Origin: Intoshia linei
Taxonomy: Eukaryota > Orthonectida > Rhopaluridae
Assembly (NCBI GenBank): GCA_001642005.1
Contig: LWCA01000099.1
Coordinates: 1 to 55,181 of the forward strand
DNA: 55,181 bases
Direction: 5' to 3'
The notes beneath the pieces are model-generated. The model was given only the letters and a program-made list of their open reading frames with translations, had not been told where the DNA came from and ran no database searches. Made by a program: the position numbers and the translations under genes. Below are positions 22,401 to 33,562 of this stretch, one piece after another. Every line of letters starts with the position of its first letter. Position 1 is the stretch's first letter.

Positions 22401-22468
22401 TTTGTATATATAGTAACAAATAAAATAATACAAAGCAGTAATAAAATTATATTTTGAGCCATTTTCAT
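19404..22468 (-). CDS. PIGB: GPI mannosyltransferase 3 (PIG-B)
   Basis: Five exons: 22266-22468, 22049-22229, 21620-21972, 20131-20391, 19404-20082; total 558 aa (human about 554). It adds the third, alpha-1,2-linked mannose to the GPI anchor precursor in the ER membrane. Family motifs: [19 protein letters not shown] with the catalytic DEHWQ, then [53 protein letters not shown], the [14 protein letters not shown] signature and [10 protein letters not shown]. There are many hydrophobic transmembrane segments, including an N-terminal one ([12 protein letters not shown]). Introns are 36, 76, 1228 and 48 nt; the 1.2-kb intron carries foldback element FB2. The acceptor at 20391/20392 was chosen because it alone keeps frame into ITVDSIYY. 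Its stop codon (TCA on the plus strand, 19404-19406) directly abuts the elongin C stop. Confidence 0.93.
20640..21345. repeat. Foldback element FB2 copy 1 (PIGB intron)
   Basis: Ends are inverted: GTGACATAATGATCG near 20644 and GACGATTATGTC near 21314. Inside, about five head-to-tail units of roughly 75 bp contain GATTTTGAAGATAATTTT, GGGACCAAAATTTT and TAGGGTTTTGAAGGGAA. They are followed from about 21115 by units in reverse orientation (CCCTTCAAAACCCTA). The second copy is at 42840-43390. Confidence 0.65.
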
Positions 22469-22527
22469 ATTTTGTAAGAAATTTAAAACATGTAACTGTT
22501 TTTAATGGGTGTAAAAATTGTGATTTT

Positions 22528-22820
22528 TTAACGAGAATATTCTTAAAACCAACCATTTTTACTAAAAATCCACTTTTACCTACCAATCAAGGGAAAATGC
22601 AGTTTTACCAACCATTAAAAGATTAATCCACTGTTACAAACCTTAAAACGAAAAATCTTTACTTAAAACTTAAAACTTTTTCGTTAAAAACTTAACTACA
22701 TTTTTCCTTTTAGGGTTGGTAAAACTGAGTTTATAATTTTAGTCTTGGTAAAACTAGATTTTTCCCTTAAGGTTTGGTAAATATCGATTTTTCGTAAAAA
22801 TGATTAAATTCAAGAGATAA
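22528..22820. repeat. FB1 foldback between PIGB and PSMD14
   Basis: Compact copy. GAGAATATTCTTAAAACC and AACCATTTTTACTAAAAATC open the left arm, about four 29-bp units follow (TTTACCAACCATTAAAAG, GTTACAAACCTTAAAACG). Then reverse-oriented units (AGGGTTGGTAAAACTG, GGTTTGGTAAATATCG) close with CGTAAAAATGATTAAATTC. It lies just upstream of the PIGB start (22468) and 150 bp upstream of the PSMD14 start (22974), filling the 505 bp between these divergent genes. Confidence 0.7.
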
Positions 22821-22973
22821 TGATTCATTATTACGGCAATACCCCGTATTAATTTATAATAACCAAAGTTATTTGGATAATTGTGAGTTGTAATAACATA
22901 CAATAATGTAATCGCTATAGTCAAAAAATAAAATAAAGTTTTTTGAATTAATTTGAATAAATATTTTTGCAAT

Positions 22974-25900
22974 ATGAACCGGTTTATAGGACTCAACTCT
23001 GATGCCGCAGACGTATGTGTTTATATATTGTGTTCTATTTAAAAGGGTTAACTATGTCTGAGTGTAGACTCAATTTCTATCATTACAAATTAGCAACATT
23101 TTTATTTTTTTATATATGTTTAGGCTAATCAAACGGACACGGCAGAAACAATCTACATTTCATCCTTAGCTCTTCTTAAAGTAGCGATTCTTTGATTATA
23201 AAATATATTTACATGTAAGGGATGGGTGACATGCGAATAATAACAAATTGTACATTTTTAGCAGCATTAGTTTATTTAGAATTACATTTACATAAAATTT
23301 TAAATTTAAATTTAATTTTTTTTACTCATTTTATGTTATATACAAAACCTCACGCAGGACTGTGAAGAGAGGTTAGTTGTAAGATCGAAATTAGGGTCTA
23401 AAATTTTTTGAAAATGGGATGTCTACACATTCTTAAAAAATTAAAATATTAGACCTTCATAATAGTAGGCAAGGCCGTGGAGAGAGGGTAACATGTACCC
23501 GGTCTACTGTTAGGTCTCCGCAGTCCTGACCGCACATATAATTAGCTGTTTAGTTTTATAAATTTAATTTTATTCTAAGTATTATATAGAAATGATAGTT
23601 TCACTTTATGTTTGTGCCTATTAACCTACTCTTCAATCATAATAATATTAATGGATTATTAGGGTTTAGTAAAATGAGGTTTTTATAGTGTTCTATTAAA
23701 ATGGATTTTTTTTTTATGATTTGGATTATATGAATTTTCTATTTTCACTGAACCAGGAATTATGAATTTAAAAAATATTTCAATTGTTTCGTAGTTGTAT
23801 AATTATTTATTTATAATCGAATGCTATTGAATTCAGTCGAGATTCAATCTTGTAACAAATAAAACATCGTATGTTTCCATCCCTTATTAAACTATTGTGA
23901 CGTATATTTAAGATGTTAAAACACGGTAGAGCTGGAGTTCCAATGGAAGTGATGGGTTTAATGGTTGGAGATTGTGTTGACGAGTTTACAATTTATGTCG
24001 CTGATGTTTTTGCTATGCCACAATCTGGAACTGTATATTTCTAATTCCAATTATGTCGACTTATTCATTTAGGGTGTTAGTGTAGAAGCTGTAGATCCCG
24101 TTTTCCAGTCAAATATGTTGGAAATGCTAGCTCAAACTGGACGTGCTGAATGTGTTGTTGGGTGGTATCACAGGTAAATTCTAATATAATATTTTACAAG
24201 ATTTAACTTTTTAGTCACCCTGGATTTGGTTGTTGGTTGTCGGGAGTCGATATAAACACTCAACAAAGCTTTGAGTCGCTTAGTGAAAGGGCAGTAGCCG
24301 TTGTTATTGACCCAATTCAAAGTGTAAAGGGGAAAGTGGTTATTGATGCTTTTAGGTCCATAAACAATACCATGGTTATAACTAGTGCTAATGAACCTCG
24401 CCAAACCACATCAAATATAGGACATTTAACAAAACCTACAATTCAAGTAATTATATATTGACGGGTCAAGTACAAATTGAAAACATCAATTTAATGATTT
24501 TTATCGGTACTGAGTCAGGTACTGACGATGCATCATTACTGTCCATGTGTATTTGAAAATAGAGTCTCAAACAAAAGCAGATACTGGTCATGATTTACTG
24601 ATCGTAACGAAGTATATGTACGATGGGTGATACCGAAAAATATTGACCATACTTATTTTCATTAAAATCTAACACTATTAGTCACTGATCAATGATTATT
24701 TTTCGACAAAGAAAAACTTGCCTTAAAAATGATAAAAACATATATTTTTCAAACATTTGGAACCATTCACGTGAACGGTCAGCCATATCCAAACCATATT
24801 GTTATTTTATTTAAATTGTGCAAAATGAACGTGTCCCATGAATTAAATGTTTTTTTTCAAATCTGAAAAAAATGGCATTTTAAAACTATGTATAAAGCAT
24901 TAATTAACAGTATTAAGCGATTTGATTAGAACAGTGTTTCTTAACTTTTTAAGTGTCATACCCCACTTTTATCCTTACGAAATTTCTACGCCACACCATA
25001 ATTTGTAACAAATATATCCATAGTAGTGTCCTAACAGATTTTTTTATGCATATATATTACTGCGCCACAAAATGGGGTAAAACGTTAAATTAAAATTTAA
25101 TTAATGAATTAATGTGATTTTTGAGTTTGGTGTTTTTTGTAAAGATTTTCTATTTGAAGCACCATTTTTGTAATCTTTAAACGCAGAATCCCTCTAATGA
25201 TTATGTCCAACTTGTTTTTTTTTTTATTAATAGATCACTAACTGCACTGAAGCCACATTCTTCTAAGTATGAAAAAGGGAAAGGTAACATAACTCATGTT
25301 TCTGTCTCATCACAAAGCCATGACATAACTCTTTTATATGTTGAACATTGATTTCATTGACTCATCATTTTGCATTTCCGAGATAACTCATTGATATTGC
25401 ACCAAGATATCACATACATCCGCTAGCATTGGATGCATCGTCCATACTGGAAATTCAATATTTTTTAAATCAGAAAATCTTTCTTTGAAATCAGAAGCTA
25501 ATAATTTCAAATGATCAACTATTATAAGTACATCAGCATCAGTTACGTCACACCTCTTTAACCAATACACCAGTTTTCTATAGTAAGCCGAGTGAATTTG
25601 TTCGCAAAAAATATGAGAATTTATCAAAGTTTAGATTATCTTGATTTCTTGACAAATTTTCTATGCCCCACGTTGGGAATCACTGGATTAGAACATACAA
25701 TCAAAAAAATTTTAGGCACTGATACATGGATTAAACCGAAGTTATTATTCAATGCCAATTAAATTTTTGAAAGAACCATTAGAAGAAACTGTAATTATGG
25801 TTAATAACATTTTATTTATATATAGATGCTACTTAATCTCAGCAAAAAAACTTGGATGGACGGATTGAAATTGGAAAATTATCAAGTTTGTTCTGAAAAA

Positions 25901-26149
25901 ATTTCTGTAACTTTGAAAAAAATGCTTTCATATGCTAAATCTTTCAAAAAGGTAATGAACCGTTTGAATTTATTCATATTGTATTAGGAACTTGAAGAAG
26001 AAGAAAATATTTCTGCAGTTCAACGGGAACTAAAAAATATTGGTAAAATGGATCCAAAGCGACACTTGATGGAAAGTATAAATGATATAACAAACAGTAA
26101 TGTAACTCAGTGTATTGCAGCCATGATGCATAATGTTGTATTCAAATAA
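22974..26149 (+). CDS. PSMD14: 26S proteasome deubiquitinase PSMD14/Rpn11
   Basis: Eight exons: 22974-23012, 23124-23180, 23913-24032, 24073-24173, 24215-24446, 25716-25790, 25826-25951, 25988-26149; 303 aa (human 310). It is the zinc-dependent deubiquitinase of the 19S lid, removing ubiquitin chains from substrates during degradation. The MPN+/JAMM motif is intact: the Glu in [12 protein letters not shown], then [14 protein letters not shown] with both zinc His, Ser and Asp. The intron 24174-24214 splits this His-Ser-His motif. Other matches: [75 protein letters not shown], and the C-terminal [16 protein letters not shown]. The N-terminus is 7-8 residues shorter than in vertebrates. Most introns are 35-41 nt; three are longer, and the 1.27-kb one carries a hAT copy. 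Confidence 0.95.
23355..23528. mobile_element. Small hAT-like MITE in PSMD14 intron 2
   Basis: Ends CAGGACTGTGAAGAG and CTCCGCAGTCCTG are inverted, and the 8-bp flanks agree at six positions (ACCTCACG and ACCGCACA). It is 174 bp long with no coding capacity. The rest of intron 2 (23181-23912) shows nothing else. Confidence 0.5.
24932..25685 (-). mobile_element. hAT element with transposase C-terminus, perfect 8-bp duplication, in PSMD14 intron
   Basis: Exact target duplication GATTAGAA at 24924-24931 and 25686-25693. Ends CAGTGTTTCTTAACTTTTT and CCACGTTGGGAATCACTG are inverted repeats. On the minus strand it keeps the last part of a hAT (ZBED5/SCAND3-like) transposase. An open piece at 25627-25388 contains [17 protein letters not shown]. 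After stops and frame changes come [19 protein letters not shown] and HQTQKSH, the family's C-terminal dimerisation region. The N-terminal BED finger and first catalytic parts are gone, so this is a deletion derivative. Its right end is only about 30 bp before the exon 6 acceptor. Confidence 0.85.
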
Positions 26150-26656
26150 GAAATTAAATTGTTTTAAATCAAATCATTTACTCTTTTTATCTATCAACTA
26201 TCAAAGATGAATATTAAATATAACTATATGGGAATATCGGGTTATTACGTTATTATCATTAGTTATTGAGTTGTATTAAAATTTAAATTATACAAAACTT
26301 TGCAAATGGTGAAAAATATGAATAAATAATTTAGCACCCCAACTAGGCTTAGGTTGAAAGTCTAAATTACAAAAAAGCTACATTTTTTATTCTGAAATGA
26401 TTTACATTGAGTGAAGTGTTATAATTGGGATAATGATATTCAATATTTATTTACTTCAATTAATAATAAAGTAATCATAATAAAATTTCACTCCACCAAA
26501 AACAATTTAATACGGTACGTAGTTGTTTAATGTTAAACTCGAGGTTTATTTTGAAACAAAATTTGCAATAATTGAACAAAAATTTTAAATTGAATCCAGA
26601 CTCTTCACACGATATCTTTACAGTAATTTTCGTTAGCAATTAAGAAATAAAAAAAA
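26150..26656. other. Intergenic, PSMD14 to tRNA-Tyr
   Basis: AT-rich, contains the PSMD14 3' UTR; no other gene seen. Confidence 0.5.
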
Positions 26657-26744
26657 TCCCGTCACCTGGAGTTGAACCAGGGACCTAGCGGTAACTACTA
26701 TGTAACATCTACAGCCGCTCGCTCTACCACTGAGCTACGACGGG
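26657..26744 (-). tRNA. tRNA-Tyr (GTA), copy 1, with 16-nt intron
   Basis: Read on the minus strand: acceptor stem CCCGTCG pairs with TGACGGG, D-arm GCTCAGTGGTAGAGC, anticodon stem AGCGG/CCGCT, T-arm CCTGGTTCAACTCCAGG. The anticodon loop CTGTAGA gives GTA and is formed after removing a 16-nt intron in the standard place, 3' of position 37. 88 nt with intron, 72 without; no CCA encoded. A run of T (plus-strand A) follows the 3' end as a Pol III terminator. Confidence 0.93.
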
Positions 26745-28160
26745 TCAATATTCTCCGCAGTTTACAAATATTGTACTATTTGTACTGTAATATTGTACAA
26801 GTATATTTTCATATTCGCAATGCGTACTGTACTTTTCAATTTGAAAATTTTAATTGCACAGCATGTGTGTTGTAAATTAAAAATTAGTTTATATAGTTAC
26901 ACATACCAGTGTACAAGATGTAACAAAGTTAAATTTTAAAATGAATTATTAATTACTAAAAATTTTAGTCACTTGTAATTAGTGCTTTCAAATGTGCGAT
27001 TAGAATTATTCCAATATTAAAGTAAATTATGGTTGCTATGAAACACTGAATTAATGTTACTGAAATGTTAATCATTTTGATTAGGGATCAGAAAAAATTA
27101 ATTGCAAATTTTTTTTTTAATTAATTAAGTGTTAAAATATATAAAATCGAATTAACTTATTTGAATATGACAATTAATTATCAAATATATTAAAACTTAA
27201 ATTAAAGTGGCCAGAAAAAATACGTACTACCAATTTTAGATTATTTGGTGTTAAATGTATGCCAAAACTACTTATCTATTATGACGAATAAAAATTTTCG
27301 GCTTAAAATATATTTGGTTTTTTCAACAATGGAAGAAATGAATTTTGGTGTAGAAGCTTATTTTAATTATATCTAATGGGTTTTAATATTTTATAATAAA
27401 AGTTTTATGATGTCTGTTTAATTGATGATAATTATGCAACAAACAAATCACTTAGTGATAAATATCATAAACCTGTATGGGTGCGCTTATCATAATTTTA
27501 ACTTAAGTGTAAATGAATATCTCTTGAAGCATGAGATTGTTTTTAATAAAGTCAACATAATAATGGGAAAGTTAAAAACGATATTATTAACTGCTAAACT
27601 GCGCCAATTCACGGATTTACGTCTAGTTATAGCTACAAGACTCGGTAAAGTAGTACAGCGGAAATGGTTCGTCAATATTTTCAAGTAAAAAAATACTTAG
27701 TAAATTTTAATGACACTCTATTAATATATAATATGTTTAATGCTTGAGAAAATGACGATATACTAAAATTGAATGTACATTTAGAAAAATTAAACAGCAT
27801 AACCAAAGCACTTCAGGGTCCAATTAATTGCTTAACAATTAGAATTTTTTTTGACGAAATTATTAGCCTACATCCATGCATGTCACAACATTTATCAACT
27901 GAATCGATTATATCATCAATGATTTGAAATGATTCATGAATTGATACTGGAAGCAATACTTGTAATTTACAAGTTGTAAATGTAGTCGTTAATTAAAATA
28001 TACTAGTGAATATAATGAAATAAACATTTGATTTCAAAATAATTTGCCAAAATTAGACACAAGAAAAACGAATTGCGTCAAAAAACCTCATATTAAATAT
28101 GGACGTTTAAATTTTTTTATTTTAAAAAGTCGGAATTTTATTTTTATCGAATAAAAAAAG
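26745..28160. other. Intergenic between the two tRNA-Tyr genes
   Basis: About 1.4 kb of AT-rich DNA. 27205-27310 resembles the MITE at 39430-39585 (AGAAAAAATACGTACTA and GACGAATAAAAATTTT). Small open frames at 27422-27688 on both strands lack any family resemblance. No gene supported. Confidence 0.5.
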
Positions 28161-28248
28161 TCCCGTCACCTGGAGTTGAACCAGGGACCTAGCGGTAACT
28201 ACTACGTGACACCTACAGCCGCTCGCTCTACCACTGAGCTACGACGGG
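28161..28248 (-). tRNA. tRNA-Tyr (GTA), copy 2, with 16-nt intron
   Basis: Same structure as copy 1 about 1.5 kb away. The two genes differ at only three positions, all inside the 16-nt intron, so the mature tRNAs are identical. Flanking DNA is not alike, which argues for gene conversion or strong selection on the mature part and not a very recent segmental duplication. T-run terminator present (plus-strand ATAAAAAAAG). Confidence 0.93.
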
Positions 28249-29057
28249 GTAAATATTCAGTTATTTAATGTTTTTAATTGAATATTGAAATTGTAATTTG
28301 ACATTTATCGAATTAGTTTAGTGTAAAATTAAAGTGTTAACATCAATGATATTCACAACAATTATGTACATTGTACAGTGTACACATTCTTTGGTGTGTC
28401 ATTGATGTAACATTTAAAACTATAAAATAAGACAGTGGATTGAAGGTTGTTAATCAAATAATTATCTGTTTAAATGTATAAAAATAATAAAAAGTATATA
28501 TTTAAAATATTATGTTATTTGGATAGCTTCATTTTCACAGATCGAGAATTTAAATATTTATTTACTGAAACTAAAATATATTACTGACATTTAACAATAT
28601 TTCTTATTTGATTGGTATCCAAATTACTATTACTATCTCGCCTCTACTGGGCAAAGTATTACAATTACTATTTTTACAGTAGTTTCTGAGATTTTTGTTA
28701 ACTAAATTAATCATAAATACACTTACCAATGTACTTATTTGTGTTCAATCAACATAGTTGGTGTCATTTAAAAGATTGGAAAAAATAAAAATTTAAATAT
28801 AGTTTATTAAGCAAATAAATTATTCAATTTGAAATTTAACAAAATTCATAACATAACAATGATAAAATATAAAAAATATGAGTCCGTTGGTATGTCATAG
28901 AATTTATTTATATACTATCATATTATCATATCATATTATTTGTTCTTATTTAAATATTATTGCTACTTTTTATTAATTAATTATGATTAATGATTGTAAG
29001 ATTATAGTATAAACCTATTTAGATACAGGAGGAATTGATAACAATGTATTTTATAAA
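28249..29057. other. Intergenic upstream of transporter A
   Basis: AT-rich, contains a near-palindromic CATTGTACAGTGTACA (about 28370). Promoter and 5' UTR of the transporter presumably lie in the last few hundred bases; nothing else seen. Confidence 0.4.
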
Positions 29058-32000
29058 ATGCGAGATAAATACCAGAAAAAAGACCGAGTGGGATGTGAAC
29101 ATGAAATTGCAAATACTCTAGTTTCAACAACAGATTATGAACCTGCCAAGAAAAAACAAGCTTACTCACATATGTGGTTAGTTGCAGTCTCTTTTTTGTG
29201 TAGTTTTGTTTCAGGGATTGGATGTTGTTTTACGTCACCAACTTTAGCGACAATGATTGAAGAAAATCTGCTTTATGAAAGTACTGCTCCCTGGTATACG
29301 TCACTATTAAGCATTGGAGCAATTTTTGGTGGTCCTTTAACCGGACATGTATTAAATAAATATGGTAGAAAACCTTGCATATTTATTGTAATATTGTTTT
29401 TCGCAATTTGTTGGTTTTTTACCATTTCAGCTGAATTTATCAAAATGCCATTCATTGTTCTGTACATCTCTCGTTTTATTTTTGGATTGGGATTTTCCAT
29501 GTTGTTATTAGCTTTTCCTACATATTTGAATGAAAGTGTTTACAAATCACAGAGGGGTTGGTGTAGTTCCAGTGTGGGGATCGGTATTGGATTTGGAATT
29601 CTTTTGGTTTATTCAGTTGGAAATATAATTTCCTGGCAGTATATTTCCTTGATTGCTATTATTATTCTCATACCAGCTCTATTGCTAGCTCTATGGATAC
29701 CCGAGAGTCCTAGATGGCTTATACGACATGGTAAGTTGGAATTGGGTTATGAATCGTTATTATGGTTACGTCAATGTGAAAGGCAAGCCGAAGAAGAAAA
29801 GTCGGACATATTCAACTCTGTGCAAATGAGTGACGGAATAAAGATGTTTAAAGATTATTCTGAACTTAAAAATAAAAAACTAATTAAAAATTTTGCTGCA
29901 TGTCTTGCTATTCATGCTATACAGCAACTCAGTCTTATTAATGTAATTTTAAGTTATTCTACAGGATTACTCAATGATGCTGGATTTTCAAATACCACTT
30001 TGCCACTTATTTTTATTGGAATCGTTCAATTATTCAGCGGTATGTTAAGTGCCACTTTGTTGGATAGATTTGGCAGAAGACCTCTTGTCCTCGCTAGCTC
30101 AACTCTTATCATGATTAGCTTGGCTTCAATGGGAATTTACTTTCATTTTATTTGTGCCGATCTTATCAGTCAATCTTATAAATGGATTGTTCTTGTTATT
30201 ATTACTTTTTATTTTATCAGCTACAATATGGGTATTGGAAATATACCATGGGTAATTTATAATATGTCTATTTAATACAAATAATTATTGAGATTTAAAA
30301 AAATTAGAGGAATATTTCAAAATACCATAAACAAAAATTTCTATTAAATAGAAATTTGTTCATTTAGGATTTAATTTTATAAATGTAATTCGATGCAGAG
30401 TTGCCAGAAAGTGTGTAATTCGCGCATTTCCATTAGTAATGTACATTTTAACGAACTTAATATATAGTGTTAATTAAATATTGAAAATTGGAATATGTAA
30501 ATTGTACAAGACTGATTAACTTTATAGACCAGTTTCCAAGTTTTTTTAGTATATTACCCATTAGGGCAGTGGTTGGCAGTCTTTGAGTAAATATGTAAAT
30601 TATTTATATTTAAATTTTCAACTTTAAACAATTTTCTACCATAATTGGTTCATTATTATTATTTTAACTCTGAATTTTCCGATGTCCTTGGATATTATTT
30701 TGTTGAATATACTAGAACCGTTTCTCTCAAGTTAAAATTGAAATTTATCATGTGTACATTTTAAAAAACGGGGCCCGTAGACTTTTTTGATAAAAAAAGT
30801 GGACCACGAGACGCAAAAGATTGCGACCCTTGCATTGGATGTCCACTTTTGATCTGTTTTTTTTAAAATTTGAAAATCCATTTTGCATGGGGATGGCTTT
30901 TTTTGATTCTAAAATTTATCCAAAAAAATGAAATTGGTTAATATTTACTCCCTCAAATGTAATCATTGAAATTAAGATAAAATATTAAGATAAATGTAAA
31001 ATATTAATAAATACATGTATAATGTAAAATATTTTATGTATAATAAGATTTCCTGTTGTTTCTATAGATAATTATGTTGGTAATTCCTTTGATGGATTTA
31101 CCATGGTTTGTGGATTATTTTGATTTTTAAATTTATTTCTACCTCATTTATTTTGGTTTTTAATGATGTTTGAATTTATCATAATTAACCCCAAAAACTA
31201 TACATAAAATTTATTATAAAGTCAAAATTAATTTCGTAAAAACCAAAATAAATGAGTTAGAAATGAATTTAAAAAACTAAATGGTTTATAAAACATGGTC
31301 AATACATCAAAGAAAATAAAACGATATTAACCATATACCTTTCATAGTTTTTGATAAATAAATACTTAATATGATATGTGTATTAGGGCTGTTCGTTTTT
31401 TACAAAAATAGATTTATGTTAAAAATACCCTATATCACGCTAAAAAGGGTACTTAAAAACCCCTAAAAAATATATTTTTAGAAAAATTTACCGTAAAAAC
31501 ATTAAGGTGTTTTTCTTTTTAAGGTTTTCGCGTGCTTTTTCCTTTTCTTCTTAATTGGCGCCAATGATTTTATTTAAACGTGAATACGATTAATGTACGA
31601 CCCACTAAGACATATATCAAATTTGTAATAAAAAAATGAAATATTCGCGATTACCCATGAAAAATATCAAATCAGCCACTCGTGGGTAAATACCACAGGT
31701 TGGGAATCACTGTAATATAAAAATTCATAAATATTTTATTTTTTTTGAAATGTAAGCGAAGAATAAATGATAGGATTGCAGATTACGACATATTTTTTTA
31801 TCATGGGTAGTCAAAATGGTTAGGTATTTGATTAATGTAGGTATTAAAGGTAATTAATGTATTTGAGATTATTTACGAAACAATTTGTTTATTTATGATG
31901 TTTATATATTATGTATTATATGTACCTTATTTAATCATTTTTTTAATTAATTCTTTTTAATACGTATAATAGTTTTACCCATTTCCTAATAATTTTATTT

Positions 32001-32607
32001 TATGGTTCCATGGGATATATAAAATGTGAATTGGTATCCATGGTGAAAAAAAATGGCGACCCATGTTGTATATAAAAATTTTCAATGGACATTGACACTT
32101 TTTCTATATTAATCTAACTAACATCTTTAAATAATTTGAAAAAAATTACTAAAATTTTGTAAAAATTGCCGGGGTTTAGAACAAATAGATTGTAGGCCAT
32201 TGTCTATTCCCAGCAAATTTGATTTTAGTTTTTTGCGTAAATTTCATAAAATTGTCAATTTTTTCAATTAAATTTTTTGTAAACATTGTTGTAAATGACA
32301 TTATATACGGTTTAACTATACATTTTAATTTTTAATTCATATTGTTTAGATAGTTATGTCAGAATTATTGGTATGTAATCTTCAGGAAGAATTGTCTACT
32401 TTGATTACATTTTTCAATTGGATGTTTTCATTCCTTGTGACAATATCGTATCCTTATTTAGATAAAATATTAGCTAAACATTCTATGATGTACATATTTG
32501 CAACATTTGTTGCGGGTTGTTTGTTAGTAACTGTGTTGATTCTTCCAGAAACAAAAGGAAAATCATTGGAAGACATGAAATTAAATTATGACGAAGAAAT
32601 AAAATAA
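29058..32607 (+). CDS. Sugar transporter, MFS/SLC2 family (trehalose/GLUT8-like), paralogue A
   Basis: Two exons, 29058-30251 and 32350-32607; 483 aa with 12 predicted hydrophobic segments, a normal length for the family. Signatures: CFTSPTLATMIE (TM1), LNKYGRKPC (loop 2-3 GRK), RFIFGLGFSM, PESPRWLIRHGK after TM6, QQLSLIN in TM7 (sugar-contact QQLSGIN), LLDRFGRRPL (loop 8-9), GIGNIPW in TM10, and PETKGKSLEDM at the end. It should carry hexose or trehalose across the plasma or an internal membrane by facilitated diffusion; substrate cannot be told. The single intron falls right after the PW of TM10 and is 2.1 kb with repeats. It is followed by paralogue B on the same strand with the intron at the same place. 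Confidence 0.9.
30564..30832. mobile_element. MITE-A copy 3 (transporter A intron)
   Basis: Left end GGGCAGTGGTTGGCAG and right end GATTGCGACCCTTG; interior matches other MITE-A copies (CTAGAACCGTTTCTCT; GTGGACCACGAGACGC). Flanks CCATTAG / CATTGG hint at a degraded target duplication. Confidence 0.6.
31080..31320. repeat. Long hairpin (inverted repeat) in transporter A intron
   Basis: Left arm about 31086-31161 (CTTTGATGGATTTACC, ATTTATTTCTACCTC, ATTTATTTTGGTTTTT) is mirrored by the right arm 31238-31316 (AAAAACCAAAATAAAT, GAGTTAGAAATGAATTT, CATCAAAG). The arms are 75-80 bp with a ~75-bp loop and good complementarity. It is MITE-like, and no other copy was seen in the window. Confidence 0.7.
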
Positions 32608-33562
32608 TAAATTTTATATACATATATTCATTCATTTTAATATTAGCATATTCTTTATATGTTATACAGTCGAAGCCTGCCAGTTAGAGCCGAACCTACC
32701 CAGCTTGAGGCCACTAAAATGAAATTTCACAAACGATACATAGTGTTATATAGCTCCTAGCTATCTCTCTAAAGCTCTTGACTTGATATTTTAAATTTAA
32801 CAAAAATAGTTATGATATTCATGAATATAATTTTTTAAAACTCAATCTGGAAAATGAAAATTCTACCCCATTTTACAAAAATTTCTATAATGCCCGTAGA
32901 GAGGTGTCAGTACGGTAGTTTGAAATTCGAATCAAAATATAAAATTAAATTAAAAAAAGGAACTGTATGTGCTAATAGCAATATCTACTACTTTTTTTCC
33001 GTTAATTATAATTTTTTTTAAATTATAATTATATTTTATTATTTGAATCAAAAAAAATTAAAGTATTCTTCATATTTTTAAGTAACAGTTATATCACATC
33101 CCCGATTGTGATATATTAGTTAATTTTAAGTGGAAACTTAAATTACCGCAAGAAAAGTTAAAAAATTTCAAAAGAACAAAGACAAAGAATTAAATAAAAT
33201 TTTAATAATTTGCTCTCTTTGGATGACGCAGATACCCAACATGACAAGATTATTAATTTAATAAGAAATAAGCGGATATTGATCATTACATTAAATATTT
33301 TTTTAAAATATTTTTTTAATACAGAAAAACAAACAGGAAATACCAATCACATCCTTGTTAAAGAGGGTATACTCTATATAACATAATTAGTTTGTAATTG
33401 CACTAAATAAAATATTTCTTAAACATTGTGGATCACTATGAATCATCAACATAGAAACATTATGTAACATATATTGTCTGGTATATAAATAGTTTATAAA
33501 ATAATTAATATACAAATACAAAAATAATCAATTATAAACCAGTTTTGCAACATTGAGTCTCA
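32608..33562. other. Intergenic between transporters A and B
   Basis: Includes the repeat at 32688-32800 (shared with 8775-8900) preceded by CAGTCGAAGCCTGCC. The rest is AT-rich with no gene. The promoter of transporter B presumably lies just upstream of 33563. Confidence 0.5.

Larger units (their letters stand above)
30252..32349. other. Repeat-filled intron of transporter A
   Basis: Contains MITE-A copy 3 (30564-30832), the hairpin element at 31080-31320, and a hAT-like right end near 31690-31713 (GGTTGGGAATCACTG) whose left end I could not find. The last 600 bp have no recognisable content. Confidence 0.6.

Noticed and set aside
27422-28010. Open frames near tRNA-Tyr, including a minus-strand stretch with DKCCDMHGCRLIISS
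   Set aside because: They are short, flanked by stops, lack splice sites giving a longer protein and show no family resemblance; chance or old debris.
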